Source of the DNA: Halorubrum sp. GN11_10-6_MGM
GTDB lineage: Archaea; Halobacteriota; Halobacteria; Halobacteriales; Haloferacaceae
DNA length: 50,658 bases
Direction of reading: 5' to 3'
NCBI RefSeq assembly: GCF_005435165.1
Contig: NZ_SGUC01000021.1
Location: forward strand, 1-50,658
The notes below the pieces were generated by a model. That model was not told where the DNA came from. It saw nothing but the letters and a program-made list of their open reading frames with translations, and searched no databases. The first letter of the stretch is position 1, and every line of letters starts with the position of its first letter. Position numbers and translations under genes: made by a program. This document shows, piece after piece, positions 1 through 8,290 of the stretch.

Positions 1-1
1 G

Positions 2-841
2 GGGACGGCGGCGGGGGGGCCCGGACCCGGGGAGCGCCTGCGCGCCGAGCTCGGGCGACGCGGCGTCGCGGCGGTCGAGCGCCGGTTCCTCGGCGGGGTC
101 GACGCCGCGGTGTACAACGCCGAGACGACGCGGCGCGACGCCGCCGGGCTCGGCGGTCCGGACCGGAGCGCCGTCGCGCCGCCCGCGGGCGACCGGTTCG
201 AGCCCGTGATCTCCGCCTCCGAGATCCGCGAGCGGGCGCGGTCCGGCCCGCTGGAGGTGACGTTCCTCGGCAACGTCGTTCCCCGGAAGGGGCTCGACGC
301 GCTCGTCGACGGGCTCGCCCGGCTCGATCGGAGCGGCGTCGAGTGGCGGCTGACGGTCGTCGGCGACCGGACGGTCGCGCCGGACCACGCCGAGGCGGTC
401 GCGGACGCAGTCGCGGCAGCCGGGATCGGCGACCGGGTCCGCTTCGCCGGCCGCCTCGACGACGAGGCGGTCGCGGCGCGGCTCCGCGAGAGCCACGCCC
501 TGGCGGTTCCCTCGCGCTACGAGCCGTTTGGCATGGTGTACTTGGAGGCGATGGGGTTCGGCTGCGTCCCGCTGGCGACGACCGCTGGCGGGGCCGGCGA
601 GTTCGTCCGCGACGGCGAGTCCGGCGTCCTCGTCTCTCCGGACGACCCCCGCGCGGTCGCCGCGGCGTTCCGGGACCTCGACGACCGCGAGCGACTGGCC
701 GAGATGGGGATCGCGGCGCGCCGGGAGTACGAGGCGCGGCCGGGGTGGCCCGAGACGCTGGACCGCGTCGTCGACTTCCTGGAGTCCGAGGCCGGCCGGC
801 GGACGACCGAGCCCGCGAGCGCGGGAGGTGACGCGGCGTGA
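2..841 (+). CDS. Glycosyltransferase family 4, C-terminal part (5' end outside window)
   Basis: The reading frame is open from the first bases, so the true start lies upstream. The visible part ends the N-terminal Rossmann domain (the VYNAETTRRDA stretch resembles the 'vyNSe.tr' hinge of GT4 enzymes) and contains the whole C-terminal GT-B domain. It shows FLGNVVPRKGLDALVDGL, then the nucleotide-sugar site VPSRYEPFGMVYLEAMGFG with the E-x7-E pattern. GT4 enzymes move a sugar from a nucleotide donor to a lipid, protein or glycan on the cytoplasmic side. Its stop overlaps the next start by 4 nt, so it is probably cotranscribed with the methyltransferase. Donor and acceptor cannot be told from sequence. 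Confidence 0.85.
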   Translation, partial: GTAAGGPGPGERLRAELGRRGVAAVERRFLGGVDAAVYNAETTRRDAAGLGGPDRSAVAPPAGDRFEPVISASEIRERARSGPLEVTFLGNVVPRKGLDALVDGLARLDRSGVEWRLTVVGDRTVAPDHAEAVADAVAAAGIGDRVRFAGRLDDEAVAARLRESHALAVPSRYEPFGMVYLEAMGFGCVPLATTAGGAGEFVRDGESGVLVSPDDPRAVAAAFRDLDDRERLAEMGIAARREYEARPGWPETLDRVVDFLESEAGRRTTEPASAGGDAA

Positions 842-1623
842 CCGACCACGCGACGTACCTCGACGCGAAGCGCGCGCTCGACGACCGGTCGCTGAACCGC
901 GACGTGCTCGACCGGTTCGCCGCCGAACTCCCGCCCGACCCCGAGATACTCGAAGTCGGCGCCGGGACGGCGACGATGGTGGAGCGCCTCGTCGACTGGG
1001 GCGTGATCGACGGCGGTCGGTGGGTCGCGGTCGACGCCCACGCTGACGCCCTCGCCGCGGGCGAGGATCGGATCGGGAGCGAGGTCGGCGACGCGAGCGG
1101 GGGAGTTGACGTCGAGTTCCGCGTCGCCGACGCCTTCGAGTACGCGAGCGAGGCGGCGGCCGCGGGGCGACAGTTCGACGCCGTCGTCGGCTGCGCGTTC
1201 TTCGACGTGGTCGACGCCCGTCCCGCGGTCGACGCCCTCGCCGACGTGGCCCCCCTCGCGTACGCGCCGATCACCTACGACGGCGAGACGCGCTTCGCGC
1301 CCCCCGATCCGGACGACGAGGTCGTCCTCGACCGCTACCACCGCCACATGCGGGAGTTCCGTCCCGGCGGTCCGGACGGCGCGGCCGCGCTCGCCCGCGA
1401 GGCGACCGTGATCGCCGAGGGGCCGTCGCCCTGGAGGATCGAACCGCCGTACGAGAACGGCGAGCGCGTCGTCCTCGCGCACCTGCTCGACACGGTCGAG
1501 GGGGCGGTCGCCGAGACCGGCTACGACGCGAGCGACTGGGCCGACCGGCGGCGCGAGGCGCTCGACGCGGGGCGGCTCCGCTACGAGGCGGCGAACCGCG
1601 ACCTGCTCGCGCGGCTGGAGTGA
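838..1623 (+). CDS. Class I SAM-dependent methyltransferase-like protein
   Basis: The protein has 261 residues. The SAM-binding motif I region is ILEVGAGTATMVERLV at about residues 39-54, followed by an acidic motif II (WVAVDAHADAL) and FDAVVGCAFFDVVDARPAVDAL in the position of motif IV. This is the seven-strand Rossmann methyltransferase fold. The ATGA overlap with the upstream glycosyltransferase suggests translational coupling, and the pair may act on the same glycan or small molecule. The substrate is unknown. Alternative: a non-catalytic SAM-fold protein. The fold is well supported, the reaction is not. Confidence 0.75.
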   Translation: MTDHATYLDAKRALDDRSLNRDVLDRFAAELPPDPEILEVGAGTATMVERLVDWGVIDGGRWVAVDAHADALAAGEDRIGSEVGDASGGVDVEFRVADAFEYASEAAAAGRQFDAVVGCAFFDVVDARPAVDALADVAPLAYAPITYDGETRFAPPDPDDEVVLDRYHRHMREFRPGGPDGAAALAREATVIAEGPSPWRIEPPYENGERVVLAHLLDTVEGAVAETGYDASDWADRRREALDAGRLRYEAANRDLLARLE

Positions 1624-1637
1624 CGCGTCGGGGGCGG

Positions 1638-1823
1638 CTACGGGCCGAACGCCGCGCCCGGAATCGGGTCGGGAAGGCCCTCCAAGAGCAGGGTGGTGTA
1701 GTGGAGGAACACCGCCAGCACCGCGACGGACAGCAACAGCAGGAACAGCAGGATCAGCCGCTCGTCGCTGCGGACGACCGCGGCGGCGTCCGCGAGGAAC
1801 CGCGTCCGACGACGACCGGTCAT
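1638..1823 (-). CDS. Small single-span membrane protein, function unknown
   Basis: The protein has 61 residues counted from MTGRRRTRFL. A longer frame exists upstream, but an AT-rich box at 1847-1855 lies 24-32 nt before this ATG, which fits a leaderless haloarchaeal transcript and favours the short form. The N-terminus is Arg-rich (likely cytoplasmic), then comes one hydrophobic span, LILLFLLLLSVAVLAVFLHY, and a short Pro-rich tail. No family is recognised. It lies between the methyltransferase gene (convergent) and purU (same strand, downstream). Confidence 0.6.
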   Translation of the reverse strand: MTGRRRTRFLADAAAVVRSDERLILLFLLLLSVAVLAVFLHYTTLLLEGLPDPIPGAAFGP

Positions 1824-1846
1824 CGTCGATTCTTTCGCCCGCGTCC

Positions 1847-1855
1847 GATTAAAAG
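1847..1855 (-). promoter_or_regulatory. TATA box for the small membrane protein gene
   Basis: Read on the minus strand this is CTTTTAATC, 24-32 nt upstream of the ATG at 1823, the spacing expected for a leaderless haloarchaeal promoter. It helps decide the start of that gene. Confidence 0.5.
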
Positions 1856-1907
1856 TAGTCGGTAGAGCGTCCAAGTCCGGAGACGTGCCCGGTCTGGTGG
1901 GGGCCGG

Positions 1908-2888
1908 TCAGTCGTCCGACGGCGACGGGCGCGTTCGGCCGAGCAGCTCGCCGTCGACGGGTTCGTCGGGGTTCGCCTCGACGGCGGCGTCGGAGAGGCC
2001 GAGCTGCGCGTCGACGTCGACGTCCTCGCGGACGTGGACGGTGCCGCGGTGGACCGCGATGGCGTCCGCGAGGTGGAGCCGGACGGCGTCGAGCAGCACG
2101 TCGGCTTCGAGCGGCTGCCCGCGGCGCTTGATCTCGTCGACGTCGGCGCCCGGCGGCACGTCGAACGCGCGCTGCGCGATCACCGGCCCCTGATCGAGGT
2201 CGGTCGTGACGTAGTGAGCGGTAACGCCCGCGATTCGTACGCCCGCGTCCTTCGCCTGCCGGTACGCCTCCGCGCCGGGGAACGCCGGCAGGAGCGACGG
2301 GTGGACGTTGATGATCCGGCCCTCGTACCGGAAGACGACCTCCGGCGAGAGGATGCGCATGTACCGGGCTAAGGCGATCAGGTCCACGTCGTACTCGGCC
2401 AGCAGATCGAGGAGACGGCCCTCGTCGGTGTTGCCGTTGCCGTCGCCCACGTCGTAGAACGGCTTATCGTAGCGCTCCGCGAGCGACCTGAGGTCGCCGC
2501 GGTTGCCGATGACCACCGGGATCTCGGCCTCCGCGCCGTCGTCGGCGAGATCGCCGTTCGCTTCCGCCTCCAGCAGGGCCTCCGGCGCGTGCGTCTCCTT
2601 GGTGACGAGCAGCGCGACCCGACGCGCGTCGCGGTCGCTCGGGAACCGGACCTGGATGTCGACGTCGAGCTCGCGGCCCAACTCGGCGAGCGCGCGCCGG
2701 AGCTCGCCGCGGGAGGTCTCCATCTCCGCGGTGTCGACGCGGGTCGTCATCCGGAAGACGCCCTCGCGGACCGCCTGATCGAGGTCCTCGATGTTGATCC
2801 CCCGCTCGAACAGCAGGGAGGTGACCCGCGCGATGAGTCCGGTCTTGTCTCCTCCGACCACCGTGATCTCGGTCAGTTCGCGGGTCAT
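1908..2888 (-). CDS. purU: Formyltetrahydrofolate deformylase PurU
   Basis: The protein has 326 residues. An N-terminal ACT domain (ITVVGGDKTGLIARVTSLLFERGINIEDL) is followed by a formyltransferase-like catalytic domain. The active-site block NVHPSLLPAFPG and the downstream GVTAHYVTTDLDQGPVIAQ give the Asn/His/Asp set of the family. The enzyme hydrolyses 10-formyl-THF to THF and formate, balancing one-carbon pools and feeding formate to purine synthesis in some organisms. The ATG at 2888 is chosen because the ACT domain starts there and a strong Shine-Dalgarno precedes it. It is divergent from purS. A C-terminal extension of about 40 residues beyond the core is acidic and ends in PSPSDD. Confidence 0.9.
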   Translation of the reverse strand: MTRELTEITVVGGDKTGLIARVTSLLFERGINIEDLDQAVREGVFRMTTRVDTAEMETSRGELRRALAELGRELDVDIQVRFPSDRDARRVALLVTKETHAPEALLEAEANGDLADDGAEAEIPVVIGNRGDLRSLAERYDKPFYDVGDGNGNTDEGRLLDLLAEYDVDLIALARYMRILSPEVVFRYEGRIINVHPSLLPAFPGAEAYRQAKDAGVRIAGVTAHYVTTDLDQGPVIAQRAFDVPPGADVDEIKRRGQPLEADVLLDAVRLHLADAIAVHRGTVHVREDVDVDAQLGLSDAAVEANPDEPVDGELLGRTRPSPSDD

Positions 2889-2893
2889 GCGAC

Positions 2894-2903
2894 GATCACC
2901 TCC
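2894..2903 (-). promoter_or_regulatory. Perfect Shine-Dalgarno of purU
   Basis: On the minus strand the sequence is GGAGGTGATC, complementary to the canonical 3' end of archaeal 16S rRNA, with 5 nt before the ATG at 2888. A complete match like this is unusual among the mostly leaderless genes here and fixes the purU start. Confidence 0.75.
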
Positions 2904-3039
2904 GCGGGTTCGAACGGCTGCATACACCCACCACAGCAGTCGGAGGGGTTTGCCCCTTTCGTTCCGCGCGGTCCCTGCCACCCGCACGAACGACCGATAT
3001 GTATCCACGAACGTGAGTATAAACGCCGTTCCAAAACGG

Positions 3040-3047
3040 TTTTTACA
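3040..3047 (+). promoter_or_regulatory. TATA box of purS-purQ
   Basis: A T-rich box (TTTTTACA) lies 22-29 nt before the purS ATG, which implies a nearly leaderless transcript. The purU-purS intergenic region (2889-3068) is noticeably AT-rich and must also hold the purU promoter. Confidence 0.5.
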
Positions 3048-3068
3048 CACGACTCCGCACCAACGGGT

Positions 3069-3320
3069 ATGACCGCGTACACGGCGACGGTAACGGTCCG
3101 GCTGAAGCGGGGCGTCCTCGACCCAGAAGCCGAGACGACCCAGCAGGCGCTCGAACGGCTCGGCTTCGAGCTCGATGGCCTCCGGTCGGCGGACCGGTTC
3201 GAGGTCGACCTCGACGCCGCCGACGCCGACGAGGCGGCCGCGCGCGCCGACGAGATGGCCGAGCGGCTGCTCGCGAATCCCACGATCCACGACTACGACG
3301 TGGCGGTCACCGAGCGATGA
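3069..3320 (+). CDS. purS: Phosphoribosylformylglycinamidine synthase subunit PurS
   Basis: The protein has 83 residues, the usual PurS size. It begins MTAYTATVTVRLKRGVLDPEAETTQQALERLGF, with the typical P-G-V-L-D-P strand-helix region, and ends with ...TIHDYDVAVTE. PurS bridges PurL and PurQ in the archaeal and Gram-positive three-subunit FGAM synthase, which converts FGAR, glutamine and ATP to FGAM (fourth step of purine synthesis). Its stop codon overlaps the ATG of a 31-codon micro-ORF (ATGA, 3317-3320) that leads into purQ. No purL is visible in the window. Confidence 0.93.
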   Translation: MTAYTATVTVRLKRGVLDPEAETTQQALERLGFELDGLRSADRFEVDLDAADADEAAARADEMAERLLANPTIHDYDVAVTER

Positions 3321-3412
3321 CGGTCGCAGTCGTCGAGACGACGCCGACCGTCACTGGCGCGAGCGGTGCCGGCGGAACCGCCGCGGCCACCCACGCGAGG
3401 TGGGCGGCGTGA
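3317..3412 (+). CDS. 31-codon ORF bridging purS and purQ, with a duplicated PurQ N-terminus
   Basis: This short frame starts in the purS stop (ATGA at 3317-3320) and ends in the purQ start (GTGA at 3409-3412). It encodes MTVAVVETTPTVTG followed by an Ala/Gly-rich stretch. Its first six residues repeat the PurQ N-terminus (VTVAVV), and at DNA level 17 bases at 3318-3334 recur exactly at 3410-3426. The simplest reading is that purQ once began at 3317, overlapping purS directly, and that a 92-bp partial duplication inserted this frame. Whether the peptide is made or only passes ribosomes on to purQ is unknown. Confidence 0.45.
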   Translation: MTVAVVETTPTVTGASGAGGTAAATHARWAA

Positions 3413-4086
3413 CGGTCGCAGTCGTCCAGTTCGGCGGCTCGAACTGCGACCGCGACGCGGTCCGCGCGCTCCGGCAACTCGGCGTCGACGCCGAGCGCGT
3501 CTGGCACGCGGACGGCCTCCCGGACGACGCCGACGGGATCGTGCTCCCCGGCGGGTTCTCCTACGGCGACTACCTCCGCGCCGGCGCGATGGCCGCGCGC
3601 GCCCCGGTCATGGAGGAGGTCCGCGCCGCGGCCGACGAGGGGATTCCCGTGATCGGGATCTGTAACGGCGCGCAGATCGGCTCGGAGTCCGGGCTGACGC
3701 CGGGCGCGTTCACCACGAACGCCTCCGCGCGCTTCCAGTGTGAGCCGGTCCACCTGCGCGTCGAGCGCGCGGACACTCCCTGGACCGCCGCCTACGACGA
3801 AGGCGACGTCATCGAGGTCCCCATCGCGCACGGCGAGGGGCGCTTCGAGATAGGCGAGGACGCCCACACCGACCTCGTCGCCGACGACCGCGTCCTGTTC
3901 CGCTACTGCGACGCGGACGGAAACGTCACCGACGCCGCCAATCCGAACGGCTCGACCGACAACGTCGCGGGCGTCCTCGGCGAGCGCGAGACGGTCGCCG
4001 TGCTGATGCCCCACCCCGAGCGCGCCACGCTCCCGGACCTCGGCCGAAGCACCGACGGCGCCGGGATCCTGACGGCGTTCGCCTGA
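3409..4086 (+). CDS. purQ: Phosphoribosylformylglycinamidine synthase subunit PurQ (glutaminase)
   Basis: The protein has 225 residues starting at GTG (VTVAVVQFGGSNCDRDAV). It is a class I glutamine amidotransferase: LPGGFSYGDYLRAGAMAA, the nucleophile in PVIGICNGAQIGSESGL (about Cys85), and the catalytic His/Glu in MPHPERATLPDLG near residues 203-205. It supplies ammonia to PurL for FGAM formation. The start is set by homology of the first strand and by GTGA coupling to the micro-ORF after purS. A longer in-frame extension upstream has shadow-type composition and is rejected. Confidence 0.93.
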   Translation: MTVAVVQFGGSNCDRDAVRALRQLGVDAERVWHADGLPDDADGIVLPGGFSYGDYLRAGAMAARAPVMEEVRAAADEGIPVIGICNGAQIGSESGLTPGAFTTNASARFQCEPVHLRVERADTPWTAAYDEGDVIEVPIAHGEGRFEIGEDAHTDLVADDRVLFRYCDADGNVTDAANPNGSTDNVAGVLGERETVAVLMPHPERATLPDLGRSTDGAGILTAFA

Positions 4087-4119
4087 CCGGGCCCGAAGGT
4101 CGCCAGAATCGGCGCTCGC

Positions 4120-4491
4120 TTACCGCGCGCTCGCGGCCTCTCCGCTCTGTTCCGTCTTCGCCGGTGACCCCGTCTCGACCCCGTCCGCCCCCTCGGAGTC
4201 CAGTTCTCGCTCCAGCGCACGCTCGAACTCCGCCTCGGTGAGTTCGCCTTCGGCGTACCGACGCTGGAGGCGTTCGACCGGCGTTTCGTCGCCGTCGCTC
4301 GCGTCCGAGCCGTCGTCGGTCCCGCTCGCGAGGAGCTTGATCCCGACGAGACTCACGGCGAGCAGCGCCGCGACGGTGAGCAGGGCGATGAGCGGGAAGA
4401 GGAACATCCAGCCGCCCATCCCGCCCGCCATCCCCGAACCGGCCATGCCACCCATCAGCGGCGCGACGGCGGCGGTGTCGAGAACGATCAT
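4120..4491 (-). CDS. SHOCT-domain membrane protein
   Basis: The protein has 123 residues. The N-terminus is Gly/Met-rich (GGMAGSGMAGGMGGWMF), one long hydrophobic span follows (FLFPLIALLTVAALLAVSLVGIKLL), then an acidic linker, and then a SHOCT motif (PVERLQRRYAEGELTEAEFE) near residues 70-90. SHOCT is a short C-terminal helical-pair motif found in many prokaryotic membrane proteins, with a suggested oligomerisation role. The tail is low-complexity. A TATA-like box at 4513-4522 sits 22-31 nt upstream. It is convergent with purQ and divergent from the VOC gene. Function unknown. Confidence 0.75.
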   Translation of the reverse strand: MIVLDTAAVAPLMGGMAGSGMAGGMGGWMFLFPLIALLTVAALLAVSLVGIKLLASGTDDGSDASDGDETPVERLQRRYAEGELTEAEFERALERELDSEGADGVETGSPAKTEQSGEAASAR

Positions 4492-4512
4492 GTATGATAC
4501 TCACATTTCCGC

Positions 4513-4522
4513 CGATAAGTAC
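4513..4522 (-). promoter_or_regulatory. TATA box for the SHOCT protein gene
   Basis: The minus-strand sequence GTACTTATCG lies 22-31 nt before the ATG at 4491, leaderless spacing. Confidence 0.45.
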
Positions 4523-4648
4523 TCTCCGGGCGTTCGCAGTTCGCGAAACCGCTCTCCGGCGTCGCGGGCGGACGCGCCGGCGACGCCCGGAAACGTCAGT
4601 CGTGCCGCCCCCGGACGACTTTTGCGCCCGGCCGCCGAACCGGCTCCC

Positions 4649-5041
4649 ATGCGAGCGCGACACATCGACCACGTCAACCTCCGGATCCCCGAGGACGGCG
4701 CCGACGACGCGCGCGAGTTCTACGGCGAGAGGCTGGGGTTCGGCATCGAGGACGCGCTGTACGCGGCCGACGAGAAGCCCTTCTTCGACGTGCGCCTCTC
4801 GGCGACCGCGGTGATCCACCTCTGGCCGACCGACGAGTTCGAGGCGCCAACGAAGACGAACTACGACCACGTCGCGGTCGTCGTCGAGGAGTCGGTCGAG
4901 GAGATGGAGGCCGAACTCGCAGAGGCGGGCGTCGAGGTTGAGAAGACGCTCGACTCGCCGCTCGGCGCGACCGGCGAGGCGGGCGCGGTGTACGTCCGCG
5001 ACCCGTTCGGCTACCGGGTGGAGCTGAAGGCGCGGGTGTGA
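4649..5041 (+). CDS. VOC-family (glyoxalase/dioxygenase fold) protein
   Basis: The protein has 130 residues, a full two-module VOC domain. It starts MRARHIDHVNLRIPEDG, where the first metal-ligand His is expected (HVNL), continues with YGERLGFGIEDALY, a second His in YDHVAVVVEESVEEME, and ends with the typical VYVRDPFGYRVELKA, where the Glu is a likely metal ligand. The family includes glyoxalase I, extradiol dioxygenases and fosfomycin-resistance proteins, so the reaction cannot be assigned. It stands alone between a divergent SHOCT gene and ilvD. Confidence 0.85.
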   Translation: MRARHIDHVNLRIPEDGADDAREFYGERLGFGIEDALYAADEKPFFDVRLSATAVIHLWPTDEFEAPTKTNYDHVAVVVEESVEEMEAELAEAGVEVEKTLDSPLGATGEAGAVYVRDPFGYRVELKARV

Positions 5042-5122
5042 CGGCGCGAGCCCGTTATCGTGTCTATCGCTCCGGCTCGAACCCGTTCGCGCCCCCGAGC
5101 AACCCTCGCCCCGACGCGGTCG

Positions 5123-5128
5123 TTTAAG
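5123..5128 (+). promoter_or_regulatory. TATA box of ilvD
   Basis: TTTAAG lies 24-29 nt before the ilvD ATG, compatible with a leaderless mRNA. Confidence 0.5.
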
Positions 5129-5151
5129 AGTCCCGAGCGACAGGGGCGAGT

Positions 5152-6939
5152 ATGAGCGAACAGCAGCCGCGACCCGACGACGAGGAGCGGAGTCGTCGCC
5201 GGGGGGACGCGGACCGATTCGCCGGCAGCAAAGACGAGAACCTGCGCAGCCGCGACGTGACCGAGGGGCCGGACAAGGCGCCGCACCGCGCGATGTTCCG
5301 CGCGATGGGGTTCGACGACGAGGACCTCTCGTCGCCCATCGTCGGCGTGCCGAACCCGGCGGCGGACATCACGCCGTGTAACGTCCACCTCGACGACGTG
5401 GCCGACGCCGCACTCGACGGGATCGACGCCGCCGGCGGGATGCCGATCGAGTTCGGGACGATCACCATCTCCGACGCCATCTCGATGGGGACCGAGGGGA
5501 TGAAGGCGAGCCTGATCTCGCGGGAGGTCATCGCGGACTCGGTCGAGCTCGTCTCCTTCGGCGAGCGCATGGACGCGCTGGTGACGGTGGCGGGCTGCGA
5601 CAAGAACCTCCCCGGGATGATGATGGCCGCGATCCGGACGGACCTCCCCAGCGTCTTCCTGTACGGCGGCTCGATCATGCCCGGGCAACACGACGGGCGC
5701 GACGTGACGATCGTTCAGGTGTTCGAGGGCGTCGGCACGTACGCGCAGGGCGACATGGACGCCGACGAGCTCGACGACTTGGAGCGCCACGCCTGCCCCG
5801 GCGCGGGCTCCTGCGGCGGGATGTTCACCGCGAACACGATGGCGTCGCTCTCGGAGGCGCTCGGGCTGGCGCCGCTCGGCTCCGCCTCCCCGCCCGCCGA
5901 GGACGAAGCGCGCTACGCGGTCGCCGAGCGCGCGGGCGAGCTGGCGATGGACTGTATCGAGAACGACCGCCGGCCCTCCGACATCCTCACGCGTGAGTCG
6001 TTCGAGAACGCGATCGCGGCCCAGACCGCGATGGGCGGCTCGACGAACGCGGTCCTCCACCTGCTCGCGCTCGCCGGCGAGGCGGACGTGGACCTCTCGA
6101 TCGAGGACTTCGACGAGATCTCCAAGCGCACGCCGAAGATCGCGAACCTCCAGCCCGGCGGGAGCCGCGTCATGAACGACCTCCACGAGATCGGCGGCGT
6201 CCCCGTCGTCCTCCGGCGGCTGCTGGAGGCCGACCTGCTCCACGGCGACGCGATGACCGTGACCGGCCGGACGCTCGCCGAGGAGATCGCCGAGCTGGAG
6301 GCGAACGGCGACCTCCCCGACGATTCGGAGATCGAGGCCGACTTCCTCTACTCCGTCGACGACCCGAAGGAAGAGGAGGGCGCCATCAAGATCCTCGACG
6401 GGAACCTCGCGCCCGACGGCGCCGTGCTGAAGGTGACCGGCGACGACGAGTTCTACCACGAGGGGCCCGCCCGCGTGTTCGAGAACGAGGAGGACGCGAT
6501 GGAGTACGTCCAGTCGGGCGGGATCGAGTCCGGCGACGTGATCGTCATCCGGAACGAGGGCCCCCGCGGCGGCCCCGGGATGCGAGAGATGCTCGGCGTC
6601 ACGGCCGCCGTCGTCGGCGCGGGCCACGAGGACGACGTGGCGCTGCTCACCGACGGCCGCTTCTCGGGCGGTACCCGCGGCCCGATGATCGGTCACGTCG
6701 CGCCCGAGGCGGCCGTCGGCGGCCCGATCGGACTCATCGAGGACGGGGATCACGTCACCGTCGACATCCCCGAGCGCGACCTCACCGTCGACCTCTCCGA
6801 CGACGAGCTCGACGAGCGCCGCGAGGGGTGGGAGACGCCCGAACCCCCGTACGAGGGCGGAATTTTAGCGAAGTACGGCCGTGACTTCGCCTCGGCCGCG
6901 GAGGGTGCGGTGACGAACCCCCGGCTCACGCGGGACTGA
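5152..6939 (+). CDS. ilvD: Dihydroxy-acid dehydratase
   Basis: The protein has 595 residues, a normal IlvD/EDD-family length plus a short acidic N-terminus. Hallmarks in order are [32 protein letters not shown] (cluster Cys, about residue 149), the second cluster motif [17 protein letters not shown], and [15 protein letters not shown]. The C-terminal swivel domain contains [15 protein letters not shown] and [13 protein letters not shown]. It dehydrates 2,3-dihydroxy-3-methylvalerate and -isovalerate to the 2-keto acids in Ile/Val synthesis and carries an Fe-S cluster in the cytoplasm. It is monocistronic here; the other ilv genes are not in the window. Related sugar-acid dehydratases share the fold, but the overall match favours IlvD. 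Confidence 0.93.
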   Translation: MSEQQPRPDDEERSRRRGDADRFAGSKDENLRSRDVTEGPDKAPHRAMFRAMGFDDEDLSSPIVGVPNPAADITPCNVHLDDVADAALDGIDAAGGMPIEFGTITISDAISMGTEGMKASLISREVIADSVELVSFGERMDALVTVAGCDKNLPGMMMAAIRTDLPSVFLYGGSIMPGQHDGRDVTIVQVFEGVGTYAQGDMDADELDDLERHACPGAGSCGGMFTANTMASLSEALGLAPLGSASPPAEDEARYAVAERAGELAMDCIENDRRPSDILTRESFENAIAAQTAMGGSTNAVLHLLALAGEADVDLSIEDFDEISKRTPKIANLQPGGSRVMNDLHEIGGVPVVLRRLLEADLLHGDAMTVTGRTLAEEIAELEANGDLPDDSEIEADFLYSVDDPKEEEGAIKILDGNLAPDGAVLKVTGDDEFYHEGPARVFENEEDAMEYVQSGGIESGDVIVIRNEGPRGGPGMREMLGVTAAVVGAGHEDDVALLTDGRFSGGTRGPMIGHVAPEAAVGGPIGLIEDGDHVTVDIPERDLTVDLSDDELDERREGWETPEPPYEGGILAKYGRDFASAAEGAVTNPRLTRD

Positions 6940-6971
6940 GCGCGGCGGTCGACTGCGACCCCCGTCTCTCC

Positions 6972-7062
6972 TTAGCGGACGAACACGACCGTGTCGTACG
7001 CCTCCGCGCGGTCGACGATGTCGCGCGCGGGATATACCCACGCCGGCGACCGTCTCGACCAT
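6972..7062 (-). pseudogene. Remnant of a universal stress protein C-terminus (frameshifted)
   Basis: On the minus strand, MVETVAGVG in one frame continues after a single-base shift as PARDIVDRAEAYDTVVFVR in another and then stops at 6972. This resembles the segment of UspA proteins that contains G-x-P-A-x-x-I-v-x-x-A. No upstream body of the gene is present, so it would be a decayed tail. The match is short, and a chance resemblance is possible. Confidence 0.35.
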
Positions 7063-7260
7063 CGCCTCGTGCTACCGTCATCGACAGCGAGTACCTATCA
7101 TCTCGTCGACAGCAGACCCGACGGGTGAGCACTCGCGTCGGCGAGAGCGAAGGAGGGCAAGGGAGTCGAAAGGGAGCGGAGAGCGCAAGAGAACCGAGAG
7201 AGCGAACGACTCGAAAAGGCGAACTGGCAGGGGGGACACCGCCGCGACCGACGAGCCCGC
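7063..7260. other. Gene-free stretch with a purine-rich tract
   Basis: Nothing codes convincingly here. From about 7140 to 7230 the plus strand is strongly GA-rich (repeated GAGAGCGAA/GGGAGCGGAGAG-like runs), a low-complexity tract of unknown meaning between the ilvD region and the convergent 83-residue gene. Confidence 0.4.
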
Positions 7261-7512
7261 TTACTGACGCTCACCGCCGTCCGTCCGGGCCGGCTTGACC
7301 GACTCCGCGCACCAGACGTTGCTGCGGCGCCCGGCGCGCGACAGCTCCATCTTCACCACCGACCCCACCGGCAGGTCGGCGACGCGCTGCCGGGCGTCCT
7401 CGTCGGCGTACTCGACAACGTGGTACGTCTCGTTGCGCGGATGGGCACGTACGGTGGTACAATCGTGATCGTTCTGTGCGGAAATGACGGTGTACGCGTT
7501 TGATTGCGACAT
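7261..7512 (-). CDS. Conserved-looking small haloarchaeal protein, function unknown
   Basis: The protein has 83 residues, starting MSQSNAYTVISAQNDHDCTT. It looks like a compact beta-rich domain (TYHVVEYADEDARQRVADLPVGSVVKMELSRAGRRSNVWCAESV), and two Cys residues (about 18 and 68) could pair or bind metal. The sharp AT-rich drop just upstream of the ATG (7513-7560) supports a real promoter and start. No domain is recognised. It stands alone on the minus strand, convergent with ilvD. Confidence 0.65.
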   Translation of the reverse strand: MSQSNAYTVISAQNDHDCTTVRAHPRNETYHVVEYADEDARQRVADLPVGSVVKMELSRAGRRSNVWCAESVKPARTDGGERQ

Positions 7513-7723
7513 CTTATCCGCTTATTGCTGGACATCCCACTTTAATTCTCCGTATATTCACTACGGTCGTGGGGCAAGTCGTAATATCGATATAAGGAGT
7601 TAAATCGTCGATCCGATCGAGCGGGTTCGGGGGGTCGTACCGACCGCAGAAGCGGCGACGGTCCCGTCGCGCTCCGCGCCCGCGGATCACCATCCCTATT
7701 TCCGCCGACGGCGAAGGCCGGCC

Positions 7724-8290
7724 ATGGACCGAGGCGACGGGCCGGACGGCGGGACGGGCGCGGACGGCGAGGCGAACGCCGACGGCAAGACGGGCACGGA
7801 TACCGGCGGCGTGGCGCTGTTCGTCGACGGCCCGAACGTGTTGCGCGAGGAGTTCGACGTCGACCTCGACGACGTGCGGCGGGCGGGCGAGGCCGAGGGG
7901 CCGCTGGTGACGACGCGGCTCTACCTCGACGAGCACGCGACGCCGGGACTGATTCAGGCCGCAGAGGCGCGCGGCTTCGAGGTCGTGGTCACGAGCGGCG
8001 ACGTGGACGTGAAGCTCGCGGTCGACGCCGCCCGGTTCGCGGCCGAGCGCCGGATGGACACGCTCGCGATCGCCTCGCGAGACACGGACTTCAAGCCGGT
8101 CGTCGAGACCGCCAACGGTTACGGGATCCGGACGCTCGCCATCGCGCCCGGCGAGTTCGGTCGGTCCGACGCGCTCCGCAACGCCGCCAACGGCTCCGTG
8201 ACGCTCGACGGGGACGAGGTCGATGCGGACGAGGTCGACGCGACCGAGGGCGGCGACGAGACGGATACCGAACCGACCTGGCACCGGTAG
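7724..8290 (+). CDS. NYN-domain (PIN-like) putative ribonuclease
   Basis: The protein has 188 residues with a Gly/Asp-rich N-terminus of about 25. The NYN core follows: VALFVDGPNVLREEF (first acidic residue), VVVTSGDVDVKLAVDAARFA (second Asp cluster) and LAIASRDTDFKPVVETANGYG (third), then IRTLAIAPGEFGRSDALRNAA. This is the LabA/DUF88-like branch, whose members are metal-dependent RNases with a PIN-like acidic active site. The tail is acidic and Thr-rich. A T-rich box near 7693 lies at leaderless distance. RNA target unknown. Confidence 0.85.
   Translation: MDRGDGPDGGTGADGEANADGKTGTDTGGVALFVDGPNVLREEFDVDLDDVRRAGEAEGPLVTTRLYLDEHATPGLIQAAEARGFEVVVTSGDVDVKLAVDAARFAAERRMDTLAIASRDTDFKPVVETANGYGIRTLAIAPGEFGRSDALRNAANGSVTLDGDEVDADEVDATEGGDETDTEPTWHR

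Noticed and set aside
5011-6753. A 580-codon minus-strand frame opposite ilvD
   Set aside because: Shadow of ilvD; composition and lack of motifs show it is not a gene.
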